DNA of 64,000 nucleotides, from the NCBI GenBank assembly GCA_905221615.1, contig CAJNDT010000513.1, positions 744,001 to 808,000 of the forward strand, read 5' to 3'. The translations under genes and the position numbers were made by a program. Position 1 is the first letter of the stretch; every line of letters begins with the position of its first letter. The DNA is from Symbiodinium sp. CCMP2592. Taxonomy: Eukaryota; Sar; Dinophyceae; Suessiales; Symbiodiniaceae. The notes under the pieces are model-generated. The model was not told where the DNA came from. It worked only from the letters and a program-made list of their open reading frames with translations, and made no database searches. Shown here one piece after another: positions 44,301 to 61,700 of this stretch.

Positions 44301-47300
44301 TTATGCATGTGTTAATGCTGGCTTTGGGGTTCACGGTGTTAACATGTTCACCAGGAGTCGTAGTTGTCGGGCGCGTGGGTGCCACGAGTTGTCGGATGTT
44401 TCCAGGGTGCCGTATTTGTTCAAGGACCGTTACCGGCTCGGTGCCGAGTGGGACTGATCCCTAACACCTTTTTGGGAGTTTAGATAGAGCGCTGCGTTTG
44501 TACACACTCCACTTTACAGTGTTGGGGAACCTACATCATAGACTCGAAATGCCTGAGAGACTTTACACCCTGGTTTGAGGGTCTTGGACAAGGGGTCCTA
44601 CAGACTCTGCAACTCTAAACCCTAAACCAAAAACCCCAAACCCTAAACCCTAAACCCAAGCCCTAAGCCCTAAACCCTACAGCCTAAACTCAAAAGCTTA
44701 AGCCTGAATGCAAAGCTAAAGCTTGTACGGAACTGTAAACACATGACTTTCTAGTCTTACCCAGAGGTAAATGCTAATTATGGTACATAACTACAGCCAT
44801 TTACAGGTAAGTGCTTGTCTGTGTACAAGTACCAAAGGGTTCGGGCACACATTCTGACGCAAACAGGGCCGTTCTTTTCGTGTGCCTCCACCAAACCATC
44901 CGGGGTCCATGTGTGCCCAAGGCGGTCAAGGCATTCTGCAGCAAATCAAGGCGAACGTTGTCAATTCTCCCTTGCAAAGCCGTGGATTTGAATCATAGTC
45001 TCTCCTAGCAGGCGTCTGCAAATGCTGTATCGAACCGAAAACCAACCTGTCCTTTGCGTGCACATAGACTTTTCCGTGCTCTGCTGGGCACTTCGCGAAA
45101 CTCGTTCATGGCGCAGTGCTGTTTGTGCTGCTATCGGTCCCACTGGTTTATATTCGGCACCTACGTGGCGCATCCCATCATTGCTTGCTTAATCGCGTGG
45201 GATTCTCAGAACGTTGTCAAGTCTGCACGCTCCTTTGCAAAGCAGCGGCTTTGAATCATAGTCTCCTTAGCAAGCGTCTACAAATGCCCTTGTCGACCCG
45301 AAAACCAATCTGTCGTCTGCGCTCACGTAGACTGTTCAAAGCAGGAACTCCACGCGCTCCTTCGGATGCACTGCCTTTGTCTGTCACTTGATGAAGCTGC
45401 CCATGCCTGGACATACCATCAAAACCACGCGCCGGCTCCATGAACGTAGCTCCTGCAGTGGCAGGTCGACCTTGGTTGTTTCAATGCGTTCCCGCTATGT
45501 GAGCCGGAAACTGACGAAGAAGAGAATCCCGCGGAGAGCCTTTCTTTCGGTCGACCTTGCTAGCTTTCGGAGAACTTTGAAGTGTAGCCGGTCGTGTGCC
45601 GAAGCACCTGGCCGCGACCGTCTCCAGCTTGTACATCCATGTGGCACTTCAGCGCTTGCAGCACGTCGGGTATGTACGCCCGACAGTGTGCTGTAAAGGC
45701 ATCTGCTGGATGACGCAGCTTCAGGCCGACTTGTTCATCCCAGGTGGACGCCCTCGCGACAGGGCCACGAGCTGCTGCTTCGGCCCAGCTGAAAGTCTCG
45801 AACCAGAAATCCCAACGTCGTTCCGCTTCCGGGAGATGCGCGGCGATGACATTCGGTAGGTGCCTTCGGCTGTCGGTGTCCTGCAGCCATACTTTAACGC
45901 GCGCACGAGGGAAAACTGGTGCTGATTTTTGCTTCTTCTGTTCGGAAGAGGACGAGTACCACTTGCACTATCATGTGCATATGCTTCTATCTTGGACATG
46001 CTTACGGACTTAAGCTTAGTACAAAGGGTTTGGGTGGCCTCTCGGCGTGGGAAATGTAGAGCTCCACGTACACGTTTACTTTGAAGATATCGGACGTGCG
46101 TCGATTATCTTCGGCACACCCTTAACCCTAAACGCTAAACCCTAAGCCTTCATTCAGGAAGCCCTTTCGATTTTAAAGACACAACCCTAAACCCTGAATC
46201 TTGGACTCCAAACTCTACACCGTCGAATTTGTGTCTGGTTCTCAGTGGGAATGGAGGAACGGATTCTGGAGAGTATTATCATTGCGGACTATACAGGGGC
46301 GACTATAGCGATCCATTCCCCCAGTCCCTACTAAGCACCAGACAGTATTACCGGAGAGACGAGGCTCACACCACCGCTGAAGTCGCATGACCTGGTATTT
46401 GTGACTTACCTGCATGGTCCAGAGGTCTTCTAAGCGTTCAAGGTTTAGGGTCAGTTTGGGGTATAGGGTAGTATACGGATCTATTTAGTTACCATTATAG
46501 CTTATGGCTTATGGTTCGTGATCATCATTTTATAATAATTAGTAAACAAACAGCTAAAAACCCATTATCAAGGCCCCTCCTGTTAGGGCTTCCAGTTTAG
46601 GCTATAGCGATCCTTCTCGTGTGAATCGAATCTACAATGACCGGGCTGTTGGCAGCTTTGGAAGAGGTGACTGGTCTGCCCTTTCTATACCCCGAAGCCG
46701 AAACAAAAAGGATGAGAAGCGAGCGACAATGTTAGGGTTTAGGGTTTAGAGTTGGGGTTTGGGGGTTTGGAGCCTCCCCAAACTCTGAACCCTGAACCTT
46801 TAATAACGCAAGCCCAAGCGTGAAGAAGCAGCTACGTAGTCTTCGTCGGGCGAATCCTTAACCTTGAAAAATCCAAGCTCTCTACCGTTGCAAAAATGCC
46901 AAACTCATCACAAAACCAAACAACCCTAAACCTAAATCCCACTGCTGCAACGCCAAAACCCGGAAACCAAAGCTGCAAAGCCTTGCAAGCTGTATAAACC
47001 ATAGGCATCCATAGGCTATAGACCCTGCAAACTCCGGAAAGAGGTCCTATAGCCAACTTGGGCCCGCAATCAATATGATTCATTCTCCATTGTAGATATG
47101 TCAACACGAAAACAGGTGACCCTAAACGTCCAGAGATACCTGCAGCAGGGCTTGCGTCTGCGACAGTGTCGCGCTGCCCTCTGTAGATCCGGAATGGGTG
47201 CAGGCGTCCGCCGGGAGCTTCTTGACATCAGGCAGGCGGTCGGTATACAGGAACCTCTGTTGGAGAAAGAATTCAGAACAAGGCCCATCGAAACTGAGGA

Positions 47301-49583
47301 CTTGGTATACCTAATAGGTCTCAAAGTTGTATATACTGAGCCGCAAAGGAACTGCAGGAACGCTCTGAAAGTAGCAGCATCGCAGTCCTCGATTTTTATA
47401 ACTTTCGAAACGTCTTCCTGCATGCCTGACGTCAGCTGCTTCCTTAGTACCTCGGATCTCGCACAAAGAATCTGCGAGTGCGCCTGAAGCACCTCGCCCT
47501 GCACCACGATTTGAACATCGCTGCAATTGCCTTCCTCAAGCAGCGCCTGCGTGTCTTCGCTCATAGTCGCCTCAGGAACCTCCACGGCAAAGCTCAAGCG
47601 CTGACACTTGGGGAGTTGGTCAGGACGAACTTCGAGCTCGAACTTCGCAGTGAGAGTGTCGTCCACCACCCACTCCGACTGCAGCAGCTCCTCATGGCTC
47701 ATCCCGAAGATGCCCAAAGAAGCCGGAGGACAACCCGGCGAATGCACATCCGGGCCGTATGCACGTTCAGCAACTTCATCTTCCTCAAAATGAACGACGT
47801 CACTTGTCTCTCCCCACTGCACAAACTCACCGCTCCGCGCCTTGACGTAAATACGATGCCGGAGCGCGATACTGTCCTCCGTTTCCAGCCATACGGCAAG
47901 AGACCCATGATGCCCCCCGCAAAGCTCGCCTGCCCACGGGTTGTAGCAAAATACAAAGGTTTCGTGACCGAGCTCGAACGGCATGGAGCGGAGGTTAGTG
48001 TCACCTCCCTGCTTCAGCACGCATTTCAGCCAGGAAAAGCCTGTGATTCTCCAGACATACTCGCCCCTGGCGACATCTTCGGCGCAATCAGTGCTGTTTC
48101 CACCACTTGCTCGCATCACGGGCTGCTTCGGGTGTCTCGGTACTCCACTACCGGAACACCGCCACCAATCGATCCTGTCCTCATCAAAGGACCTCCGACG
48201 CTCAGCTTCATGCGCATTTCCTCGTTGCCCGCACGCCAGAATCTGTCTCATGTCATCCAGCTCCTAGTTCATGGCTGGGATAGCATTGAAAAGTGCTAGT
48301 TCATATTCCTTGTGGGCTTTTAAGTACCCACAAAACGGTACAAAATGTGAGTGCCCATAAACCTGTAAAATGTTGGTTGTTTTAGATACCCATAAATCAT
48401 AAACCTGTAAAATGTGAGTTTATGAGGTACCCATGCAAGTGAAAAACGTGGGTTTCAAAAATGTCAAATGTTCCCCAAACTATGACCTCACTGGCCCAAA
48501 ACCCAGGGAAATAAAAGTTGAAACTTCCAGAATCGACTACGTTATAAGAACCCTAAAAGTTGAAAAGAGTTGAGCTTTCAGCCAACCATGACACTAAACA
48601 TAATTGGTGAAAAAAATAGTTTTAAGATTTCGAAAATGAAAAAAAAAATTGAAAATGTAAAATGTTGCCCAAACTATGACGCAGGCTCCATCCTTAGCCT
48701 CTGCCGCTTTGCCGCCTGCTGGGTCTCGGCCTCGAGCTCCCGGCGCCTGCTCTCCTCTGCCTCCACCTTAGGGGGGGGGGGGGTTCCGAAAATGAGGGGA
48801 TTTGGGGCCGTAGGGTTCCTTTAGGGGTTCTGAAAATGAGGGCACCCGAATATAGGGTTTCGAAAATAAGGGTTTAGGGGGGGGGTTCCGAAAATAAGGG
48901 GATGCCTTAGAAGCTGCCCCCACCCTGTAATAGTGACCATAAGGATTATCTAGGATTAGATTAGGGCCCTATGATATTCCTATTATACCACTATTACAGG
49001 GGGGGGGTTCCCGAAAATGATGGGATGCCGTATTTTGGGGTCCCAGGGTTCCTTTAAGGGTTCTGAAAATGAGGGGACCGAATGTAGGGCTTAGGGTTCA
49101 GGGTTTAGGGTTCCGAAAATTAGGGGTGCTGCATTTTGGGGTCCTTTAAAGGGCTACTAAAAGGTACTGTAAGGGTGCGTTTAAAGGGCCCTGTAGAGTT
49201 TCCGAAAATTGAGGGATACCATATTTTTGGGTCCTAGGGTTGTTCTGGCTCTATAAGGTTTCAGGGTTTAGCGGTACCTTATTTTGGTGCCCTTATAATT
49301 AGGATCCTACTATTTTTTAGTGCACTATATCAGAGTCCTTCATTTTAGTACCGCCCGAAAAGAAGGATCCTTATTGTATGGACCCCAGAATCAAGTAATT
49401 TGGGGCCCTGTACTACTAAGGGTACTTTATAGGAACCCCCATTAAGGGATCTACTTTTTCGATCCTTCCGGGGGTCTGGGTAAAGGAACCCATAGGTACC
49501 CGTAGCTTTTGGAAACTCCCGACCTGGCGCCGGGTGGCCTCGATCTCGGCTTCTAACTCTTCGGCCGTCATTGCCGCCGCCAT
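41335..49583 (-). CDS. MATH-BTB domain protein M9, nine exons
   Basis: Reconstructed by matching the paralogues. Exons: 49583-49524, 48766-48689, 48263-47353, 47254-47140, 46409-46368, 43935-43864, 42835-42782, 42200-42149, 41426-41335 (stop). Total 1476 nt, a 491-residue protein in frame throughout, within the 478-520 range of intronless copies. Start MAAAMTAEELEAEIEATRRQ. Exon 3 carries all of MATH and most of BTB (NCSDVQIVVQGEVLQAHSQ). Exons 4-9 carry FLYTDRLPDV, VSHKYQV, the BACK-like helices and VSLFSAGVPETEA. Donors in order: GT, GA, GT, GT, GA, GC, GC, GC; all acceptors are AG followed by G. Without splicing, exon 3 reads into intron sequence and stops at 47070. The long gaps and decayed introns leave expression open, but the intact frame across nine exons argues for a working gene. 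Confidence 0.82.
41459..41573. mobile_element. Family G inverted-repeat element, copy G4
   Basis: Ends AGATCATGGGACTTAGTAAG and its inverse TTACTAAGTCCCATGATC. It lies in M9 intron 8, directly beside the truncated A4. Confidence 0.8.
41582..41662. mobile_element. Family A element, left-truncated, copy A4
   Basis: The body from GGTCCCTTTTTGGG to the right end GACAACCACCC is present. The left terminal GGGTGGTTGTC is missing, and the element abuts G4. It is followed by ACAT. Confidence 0.75.
41930..42145. repeat. CCCTAAA/CCCTGAA array in M9 intron 8
   Basis: About 215 bp of mixed CCCTAAACC and CCCTGAACC units lying directly against the donor of intron 8 (exon 8 ends at 42149). Confidence 0.85.
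42935..43034. mobile_element. Family F inverted-repeat element, copy F4
   Basis: CGGTTGATGATATAAATCCT at the left and GGATTTATACCATCAAC at the right; the inner part is inverted relative to F1-F3 (CCTAAACTATGGGAATTATG). It lies in M9 intron 6. Confidence 0.82.
44952..45332. repeat. Spaced direct repeat of about 120 bp
   Basis: Copies at 44952-45070 and 45209-45332 share GAACGTTGTCAA, TTTGAATCATAGTCTC, CGAAAACCAA and CATAGACT/CGTAGACT-type blocks at roughly 80 percent identity by eye. Origin unknown. The region lacks the telomere-like filler found elsewhere. Confidence 0.7.
46235..46342. mobile_element. Family C-like inverted-repeat element, copy C3
   Basis: Left TCTGGTTCTCAGTGGGAATG and right CCCCAGTCCCTACTAAGCACCAGA-like arms, related to C1 by the AGTRGGGAATGGAGGAA core but with other ends. 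It lies in M9 intron 5 close to the donor. Confidence 0.6.
48767..49523 (-). repeat. M9 intron 1, built from family D sequence
   Basis: On the gene strand the intron runs from CAG|GTC then GGGAGTTTCC (a D end) to CCCCTAAG|GTGG, again a D-like end (plus strand GGTTCCGAAAATGAGGGG at about 48783). ACCT stands at both plus-strand edges (48765-48768 and 49522-49525), the expected 4-bp target duplication, which supplies AG and GT to the splice sites. Inside are several more GGTTCCGAAAAT starts (near 48884, 49010 and 49112) and a family I element, so the insertion grew by nested or tandem copies to 757 bp. Confidence 0.75.
48905..49010. mobile_element. Family I inverted-repeat element, copy I1
   Basis: TTAGAAGCTGCCCCCACCCT at the left, TGTAATAGTG and its inverse CACTATTACA inside, ending in a G-run. 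Nested in M9 intron 1; sister of I2. Confidence 0.72.
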
Positions 49584-49789
49584 GGCGAAGGGTTCAGGGT
49601 TTAGCGGTTTGGGGTTTAGGGCTTTGGGGGTTTGGGGGTTTAGGGGTTTAGGGTTTAGGGGTTTGGGGGTTTGGGACTTGGGGTTTAGGGCTTAGAGGTT
49701 TAGGCGTTTAGGGGTTTAGGGGTTTGGGAGTTTGGGGCTTTAGCGTTTCGGGGTTTAGGGTTTAGGGGTTTAGGGGTTTTGGGGGCGAG

Positions 49790-50045
49790 ACAGGATCGTC
49801 GTCTGCATCATCGTGATTACGGCTAGCATCGCACAACTACAGAGGTACGCAGCCACTCGTGAATGGATATTTCTCGTCAATGGACACCAGACAGATTGAT
49901 CCACTGAGGGTGCGAGCTATGCCGCTATGCAGGAACAGAACAAGGTCCCGTCTGGAAACACATCCGCCAGATCACCCTAACCCCCAAAACTTGAAAAGGA
50001 CAGTTGGGACATGGAGCGAAGTCGGGGCTGGAGTGTGCTAAGACT
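49790..50045 (-). promoter_or_regulatory. M9 5' flank shared with M7
   Basis: Blocks ACAGGATCGT, GCTAGCATCGCA, GCAGCCACTCGT, CAGATTGATCCA, GAGGGTGCGAG and AGTTGGGACATG occur in the same order here and at 34205-34680. They probably contain the promoter or 5' UTR inherited by both genes when the segment duplicated. Confidence 0.6.
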
Positions 50046-50223
50046 CTTCTAGGACCTCAATTTCGGCGAGAATGGCCGGGCTTCCTGCCACCATCGACGG
50101 AATGGAGGTATGAAGGCCTTCGGGTTGCGGCCCAGGGCGTCTATCGTTGCGGGCTTTGGGAGGTGTCGGCTGAGGGGCTGTGGGGTCAGGATGCGCAGTC
50201 TCCGGCTTTGAAGGTATTCACGT

Positions 50224-50328
50224 GGGTGGTTGTCAGGATTATGGTCCCTTTTTGGATGGATACCCTAAATATTAGCTGCCGTACTATATTAGGGACCCAA
50301 AAAGGGACCATAGTTTTGACAACCACCC
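50224..50328. mobile_element. Family A inverted-repeat element, copy A5
   Basis: 105 bp, ends GGGTGGTTGTC and GACAACCACCC. The flanking ACGT and CTGT share only two bases, so the target duplication is not clear. Confidence 0.8.
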
Positions 50329-52024
50329 CTGTGTAAGGGAGCTGGTGGCTGTGTTTTGCGGTTTCCGTAGGGCCATAGGGGTTGTGGTGTTGACGGTTTG
50401 GGAGTTCAGGACATCGGTCCTCAGCGCTCTCATGCGCTTTGGGCACAGAAACGCCTTCTTGGAGTCCTTCTTTTGGGCTCCTTTAACGGTTTGGGGGTTA
50501 AAGGTTTAGGGTTTGGGGTTTAAGGTTTAGGGTTTGGGGTTTAGGGTCTGGGGTTTAGGGTTTAGGGTTCTCATCCGACGCTTCCACCTCGCTACAGCTG
50601 TCTGAGGAAAGTAGTATTCTGGACCCCCTCATCATCCCTAATGTATAGGATGATGACTAATTTTCCCCGAAACCTTGCTCTAAACCCTAAAACCCCTAAA
50701 CTCCAAACACCTAAACCGCAAATTCCTAAACCCCAAATTCCTAAACCCCAAAACCCAGACCCCTAAACTCCAAAAACCCTCAACCCCTTCAGTGCTATAG
50801 TCTTCAGCGTGGCAGCTTCCGCCCCTGCAAAGCCAAAAAGTAACAACAGCCACCATCCCGAACATCCTTAAACCTAAAATCTGGGGTTCAGGGTTCAAGT
50901 TTCAGGAATGAGGATTAGGCGTTTAGGATTATTTGCTGGGTTTAGGGTTTACACTTTGGTTTACAGCTGTCGGGCTGCATGCCTCATTTCGGCATCTGGA
51001 CAAGTCGGGTTGTGAAAGACCTGTACCACGCATCATCAGTTCCTAGATAGTAGGCTGCCATGGTGTAGTGTAGAACCCAAAAGGTTCAGGTTTAGGGTTT
51101 GGGGTTTAGGTTTTGTGCGGCTTCTGTTAACTATGGACCTGCAATCATTGCTTGCTTGAACTCCTACCGACAACCAAGCGACGTCCTACTTGAAAGACCA
51201 CCACCCTTTGCAAATCTAGGCATGTGGGGATTGAAGGCCGAAGTCAGAGTTTTGCCCGCCTCTCGTGCTAATTTTGTACTTTGCACAAACCCTAGACCCT
51301 AAACCCTGAAGCCTAAACCCTAAACCCTGAACCCTAAACCCTAAACCCCTTAAGCCAGAGCCCTCCACTACAGATGCAAGCAGGAACCTTTGCACGTCTC
51401 CAGCTCAGTGCACACGGTGGTCTGGCTTTTTGCGCCCGAAGACCATGAAAACAATGACTTGCACATGAAACCCTAAACCCTTAACCCTCGAAGTTAATGC
51501 AGAATGAACACTTCCCCATTGACGCATCATATAGAGCCCTTGTAGAGAGGTCATACAGCCGTTTATAGAATCCTGATACTGAAAGAGCCGCTGTAGAATG
51601 CAACAGAATAGAGAAAAGAAGCCCCAGAAGGGTTTCGATACACAGCTCATCCCCTAAAACTGTCTTTCATATGTGTATTTAGATGTTAATTGGCTTTTCG
51701 GTTTTGGTCCCGATTTTGGTTGCGCGACCTTCGGGTTTCGGGCTTAGGGTTTCGGGCTTAGGTTTTCGGGGTCGGCATACGGTTTCACGCGTAGGGTTTC
51801 GGGCTTAGCGTTTCTAGGGTTTCGGGCTTAGGGTTTAGCGTTTGGGGTTTCGGGCTTGGGGTTTCGGGCTGAGTGTTTCTAGGGGATAAGGCCTTGAGGC
51901 CTAGGGAAGATGATAACCTTTGAACTTTCTTAAATGATCAATCCTATTTCATGCTTTAGGCGAGTAGGTTTTTTGCTAAGCCGAAACAGGCTCGACCAAA
52001 GACTGCTCGATCCGGAGCTGCTGA

Positions 52025-52440
52025 ACCCTACTCCCTAAACCCCAAATCCTAAACCCTAAACCCCAAATCCTAAACCCTAAACCCTAAATCCTAAACCCTA
52101 AACCCTAAACCCTAAACCCCAAATCCTAAACCCTAAACCCTAAACCCTAAATCCTAAACCCTAAACCCTAAATCCTAAACCCTAAACCCTAAATCCTAAA
52201 CCCTAAACCCTAAATCCTAAACCCTAAACCCTAAACCCCAAATCCTAAACCCTAACTTTCCTAAACCTCTCAGGTCTTCACTGCGCCATCCTCGAGCCTC
52301 CGTTTCTTGGATGCCTGTACCTTGGCTCTGGGTGGGGGGGGTTTAGGGTTTAGGGTTTAGGTTTTAGGGTTTAGGGTTTAGGGTTTAGGGTTTAGGGTTG
52401 AGGTTTTAGGGTTTAGGGTTTAGGGTTTAGGGGGGGGGGT
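52025..52440. repeat. Facing CCCTAAA and TTTAGGG arrays
   Basis: CCCTAAATCCTAAACC-type units to 52260, then a spacer of about 75 bp, then TTTAGGG units from 52335. The third example in the window of this head-to-head arrangement. Confidence 0.85.
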
Positions 52441-52895
52441 CCTGAAACACAATGCTTTGAGGTTTGGGGTTTAGGGTTGAAGACTAAAAATGGAGCTCGG
52501 CTTGTTGATGGGGTTAGCTTTAAACACAACATCCTGCCTCCTCCTGTGTGGTCTAGGTCTTAGGTTTAGTCGTTATAAAGGTTCTAGGGTTTGTAGGGTT
52601 TGAGGTGTCCTTCAAGCGATACTCCACAACGAAATTTGGGAGCAACAGAACGGACACTGCTTAGGGTAGCTCTAGTACGGAAAACCGAACCCCAAGTTGT
52701 ATAAAGACAGCGAAAACAAAGCAACGCCTACAACCCTAACCCCCCTCAAACCTAAACCCAAACAATACACATTAACAACAATTATTTCAATACTGATAAT
52801 AATACTTAATATTGTCATATGAACCACATCGTTAACACTCATAATAGAATGTAGTAAAGATAAGAATAAAAAGAAAATAAGAAAAAGAATAGTAG

Positions 52896-58517
<5,622 letters not shown>

Positions 58518-58550
58518 CTCGAGTCAGATGCTTTCCTTTAAGGAGGGTTT

Positions 58551-58643
58551 ACTTACCTTTGGTTAGTAGGGAATGGAAGAATGGTAGTAATAGTAGTTAA
58601 AATTGTACCCCATTCTTCCATTCACTACTAACAAAAGGTAAGT
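58551..58643. mobile_element. Family C inverted-repeat element, copy C2
   Basis: ACTTACCTTTGGTTAGTAGG and its inverse CACTACTAACAAAAGGTAAGT, with GGAATGGAAGAATGG arms. It lies about 35 bp upstream of the first visible M10 exon and just past the 3' end of the LINE. Confidence 0.8.
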
Positions 58644-58725
58644 TTAGGCTATGGGGTTTAGGGTTTTTTTGGGATGGTTGGCTGAACTCGTCTGAGTGCA
58701 CTCTCATGCAAAGTCTGACACAAAC

Positions 58726-61700
58726 TCAAGGCGGCAAACAATCCTGCCAAAGCGCAGGGAAAGTGCCGCAAAAGGTGGCCTCAATTGGCCTGAGGACAGC
58801 TCTGTTACCGTGCCTCGAGACGGCCCAGTTATCAAAAACTGTCCAGCTCGCGCTTCGCGCAGAGCTCGACCTGACTACAAAAAGGCAGCAATCCACTAGC
58901 CCTTTGAGGCAAGTCGGAACACTGAGAAGGTGCAAGGGGAGATCTTCATCGCGCAGGTGGTGTGCGTGCCCCAGCTCGACAAGGCGCCGGACGAAATCAG
59001 GCAGTTCCTTGGAGCGTGCTCCGTTAACAGTGCTAGGCAAAACTGGCCAGCGGATGCCGGCAGTGGGGGCATGAGGAACCCCGGCAGGACGTGGAGGCCG
59101 AAGTGTGGCCCAAAACGGCTTAGGCCCATGGGCAACAGCGGCAGGCGGCCAAGCAAACTGGTGCCGTTGAGGCGCATGTTCGGTGGCCTCGATGTCGGCA
59201 GCATCGAGAACATGAAGGCAATCGGGCGCCTTCCTGAGGTGCTCAATGAGTCTGCGAGTGCTCCAAAATTCCACGCTGCAAACTTCGCAGCGACTGCCTC
59301 CGGCGAGCCGTCGCGCCTTGGCAAGATCGCCATGTGTCTTGCTCGCATGTGCAGCTGCTGCTGCGGCAGTGCGGAATGTCCTGGTGCAGAATGCGCACGG
59401 ATGAACAGCATCTGCACGATGCTCCGTCGAGAAGGTGCAGAAGATCCAACCGTGCTGACGAGCTGAATCAAGAGCCCTCCAGGAGGGGATCAGACTGGCT
59501 CCTCTAGCTAACCGATCAGCTCGACGATGCTTGACATAGCATCTGATCCAATTTTTTGCAGCACTTGGCTTGGTGGTAAGCAAGGCCCAAGGATCTTGAC
59601 AGCTAGAGGTTTTCGGGACACACCTCTTGGCTGCTTCCTGGACTTCCCTAAACCAAGTACCATCCTGAAACCAAAGGGCACGGATGGACTCAGAATCAGC
59701 ATTCCAAAGCCACGCCGCATGGCGCAGGATCTCGATGGCTCTGAGCTCCTCGGAACTAAGAACACCCAAGCCATCGCAGATCTCATCATCGTGTAGGCCC
59801 CGAGATGAGCAACCCACAATAGGGCGGAATGCCCTGCGTAGTAGCTCCATGTACCCGGAATGGAAGGCCTCTCTTTCCTTCTTTGTCTCCAGTCGCCATA
59901 GCCCCGCACCATGCTTGAACCGCGCAACCGGCATGGACAAAAGAAGGTCTGTCTTCTCTCGCCCTTCAAGAAAAGGGTTGCACAAAAGCTTCATGAGCGG
60001 CTTTTGAAGCTCTCGAGCGAGAGTGCGCCGCCGCCGAATATCTTCCGTATCACCACCCTTTATGTCAGCGAGAGACCCGAGATGGACATACGCGGGGGTT
60101 ATATGCGCAGAGGTGTCGGTGCCATCTGGAAGGGTGACGGGAAAGGTGGCTCCCTCGGTGGCGCACCAACGTGTGCGATGTAACTTGGCGCCGGATCCAT
60201 AGAAAATGGGCAGCAATTCTGATTTGCCTTGGCTCCAGTTAATCGCAATGCCTATATCACCAAAGGCTGTGGCGACCTCGCGAAGGATACATGACGCCGT
60301 AGGTATGACCTCTGCTGGGGTTTCGGTAGCGAAGGGCACCGCCAAATCGTCCATCCAGGTCGGTGCCGGGACCTGAATGTCTCGCTGGGCACCGCATCCC
60401 GACTCGATGAATTTTGTTCGGAATTGTCTGAGTGCAGTGGAAAAGATGTATTGAAAGGTCAAATCGGCCAGAGGTGCACCCGGCGTAGTGCCAGTGTGGG
60501 TGATAAAGGCCTCTTCTCCATGCCGCCCCATGCAAAACCACGTCCTGTCCAGATTGGCTGCAATGAGACGCCGCACTTCTGGTTGAACATCACACCTGGC
60601 TAGCAGCCCCGGAGCCACAGCTGAGGCGACGAAGCGATCTCTGGCCTCATCATCATTGAAAAGCGTGCAGGCCAGCTGATTGAGGTAGTCGAGGGTGGAG
60701 TCCGCGTCCCGCCCAACGAGACTTTGTCTGATGGTAGCATAAAAGGCCGTCTGTCCATCCACAAAAACGACAGCTCCCGAACGACGCTTGGAATGCAGCT
60801 CTGTAAGGAAACCTCGGACCTGGGACATGGCTGTCTGCATGGGTGCGTGGGGTCTGCTGCCACCCTGTCCTTCTAGTCTGATGGCGACAAAACCTCGGAG
60901 CAACTCACCACGAAGCGCACCACCTAGGCCCTTTGCTCCGGCCTCCATGAGCATGATCGACCTCCATCCCCCTGGAGTCGTCAAACTCTTGCCGGGTTTC
61001 TCGATGGGGGCAGCTCGCCCTCCTCGCCACAACAGTGGCGACTGTCCACGCATCAGCATCTTCAGGATTAAAGGAGTGTGTACAGCTGCGGCCTGCCCGG
61101 GTGCAAACCTGAAAATCTCGGAAGGGACTCCGGAGAGCCCAGATGCTTTGCGAGTGGCCATGGAACCGAAAGCATGGGCAAGGTGTGGAAGGCTTACGGA
61201 ATCAACCGCACTGAGGACAGCGCATTCCTCTCTGGCCGGTTGGGTAGTGATGTCGTCCGCCCTGGCCGGTGTCGCCCGTTCCGCCGTAGCGAAATGTTGT
61301 CCGAGCACGGCTTGTGAATCCTGCGCCACAGCTCCGTCTGCCATTAACAAAGCTGGGGATAGATTGGGCTTCTTATACCCTCTTCCAGCTTTCATCACAC
61401 CCTTGAAAAGTCGGAAGAGGCTCTCTGGGCCCTGCTTGTGCGCCTCCTGGAAGATCTGTTTGGTGGCTCGGGCGGCATCTTGTTTGGCAAGCTTGGCCAC
61501 TTGCCGGCTGGCAGCATTGATTTGTAAACAAAGTAGGCCCTGGTGCAAGCCGTGCAAGTGCGTGTCCGCAGTGATGACACGCTGTCCTTTGGCCCAAGAC
61601 AGAAAGCAATCGCGGAGCAGAGTGAATTGGGAGAAGATGCGCTGACGATGGCTTTCTCTGCGCAGCTCCCTGCGATGCTGGATACCAAGCCAAGTAGCCT

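Larger units (their letters stand above)
43936..46367 (-). other. M9 intron 5, 2.4 kb
   Basis: The longest intron of the model: donor TGT|GAGCCT, acceptor AAAAG|GAGTGG, both sharing GAG. It contains TTTAGGG patches near 44000-44240 and 44620-44700, a telomere-free block (about 44720-46020) with a direct repeat, and a C-like element (46235-46342). Short open frames in the block have no family signature. Confidence 0.65.
49584..52895. other. Intergenic region M10-M9
   Basis: No supported gene. It contains TTTAGGG-like DNA at 49600-49780, the M9 5' flank homologous to that of M7 (49790-50045), an A element (50224-50328), TTTAGGG at 50490-50575, a CCCTAAA array (52025-52260) facing a TTTAGGG array (52335-52440), and AT-rich sequence at about 52760-52895 holding the M10 tail. 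Confidence 0.6.

Noticed and set aside
44269-44457. A small plus-strand gene in M9 intron 5
   Set aside because: 62 codons, no recognisable motif, no paralogue in the window; not enough to support a gene.
47070-47352. The C-terminal part of the 393-codon frame at 47070-48251 as a real protein end
   Set aside because: After FLQ the frame leaves the family and reads intron 3. The expected FLYTDRLPDV follows in another frame at 47254.
58896-61693. Further frames on both strands across the LINE
   Set aside because: They are shadows of the 1328-codon reverse-transcriptase frame.
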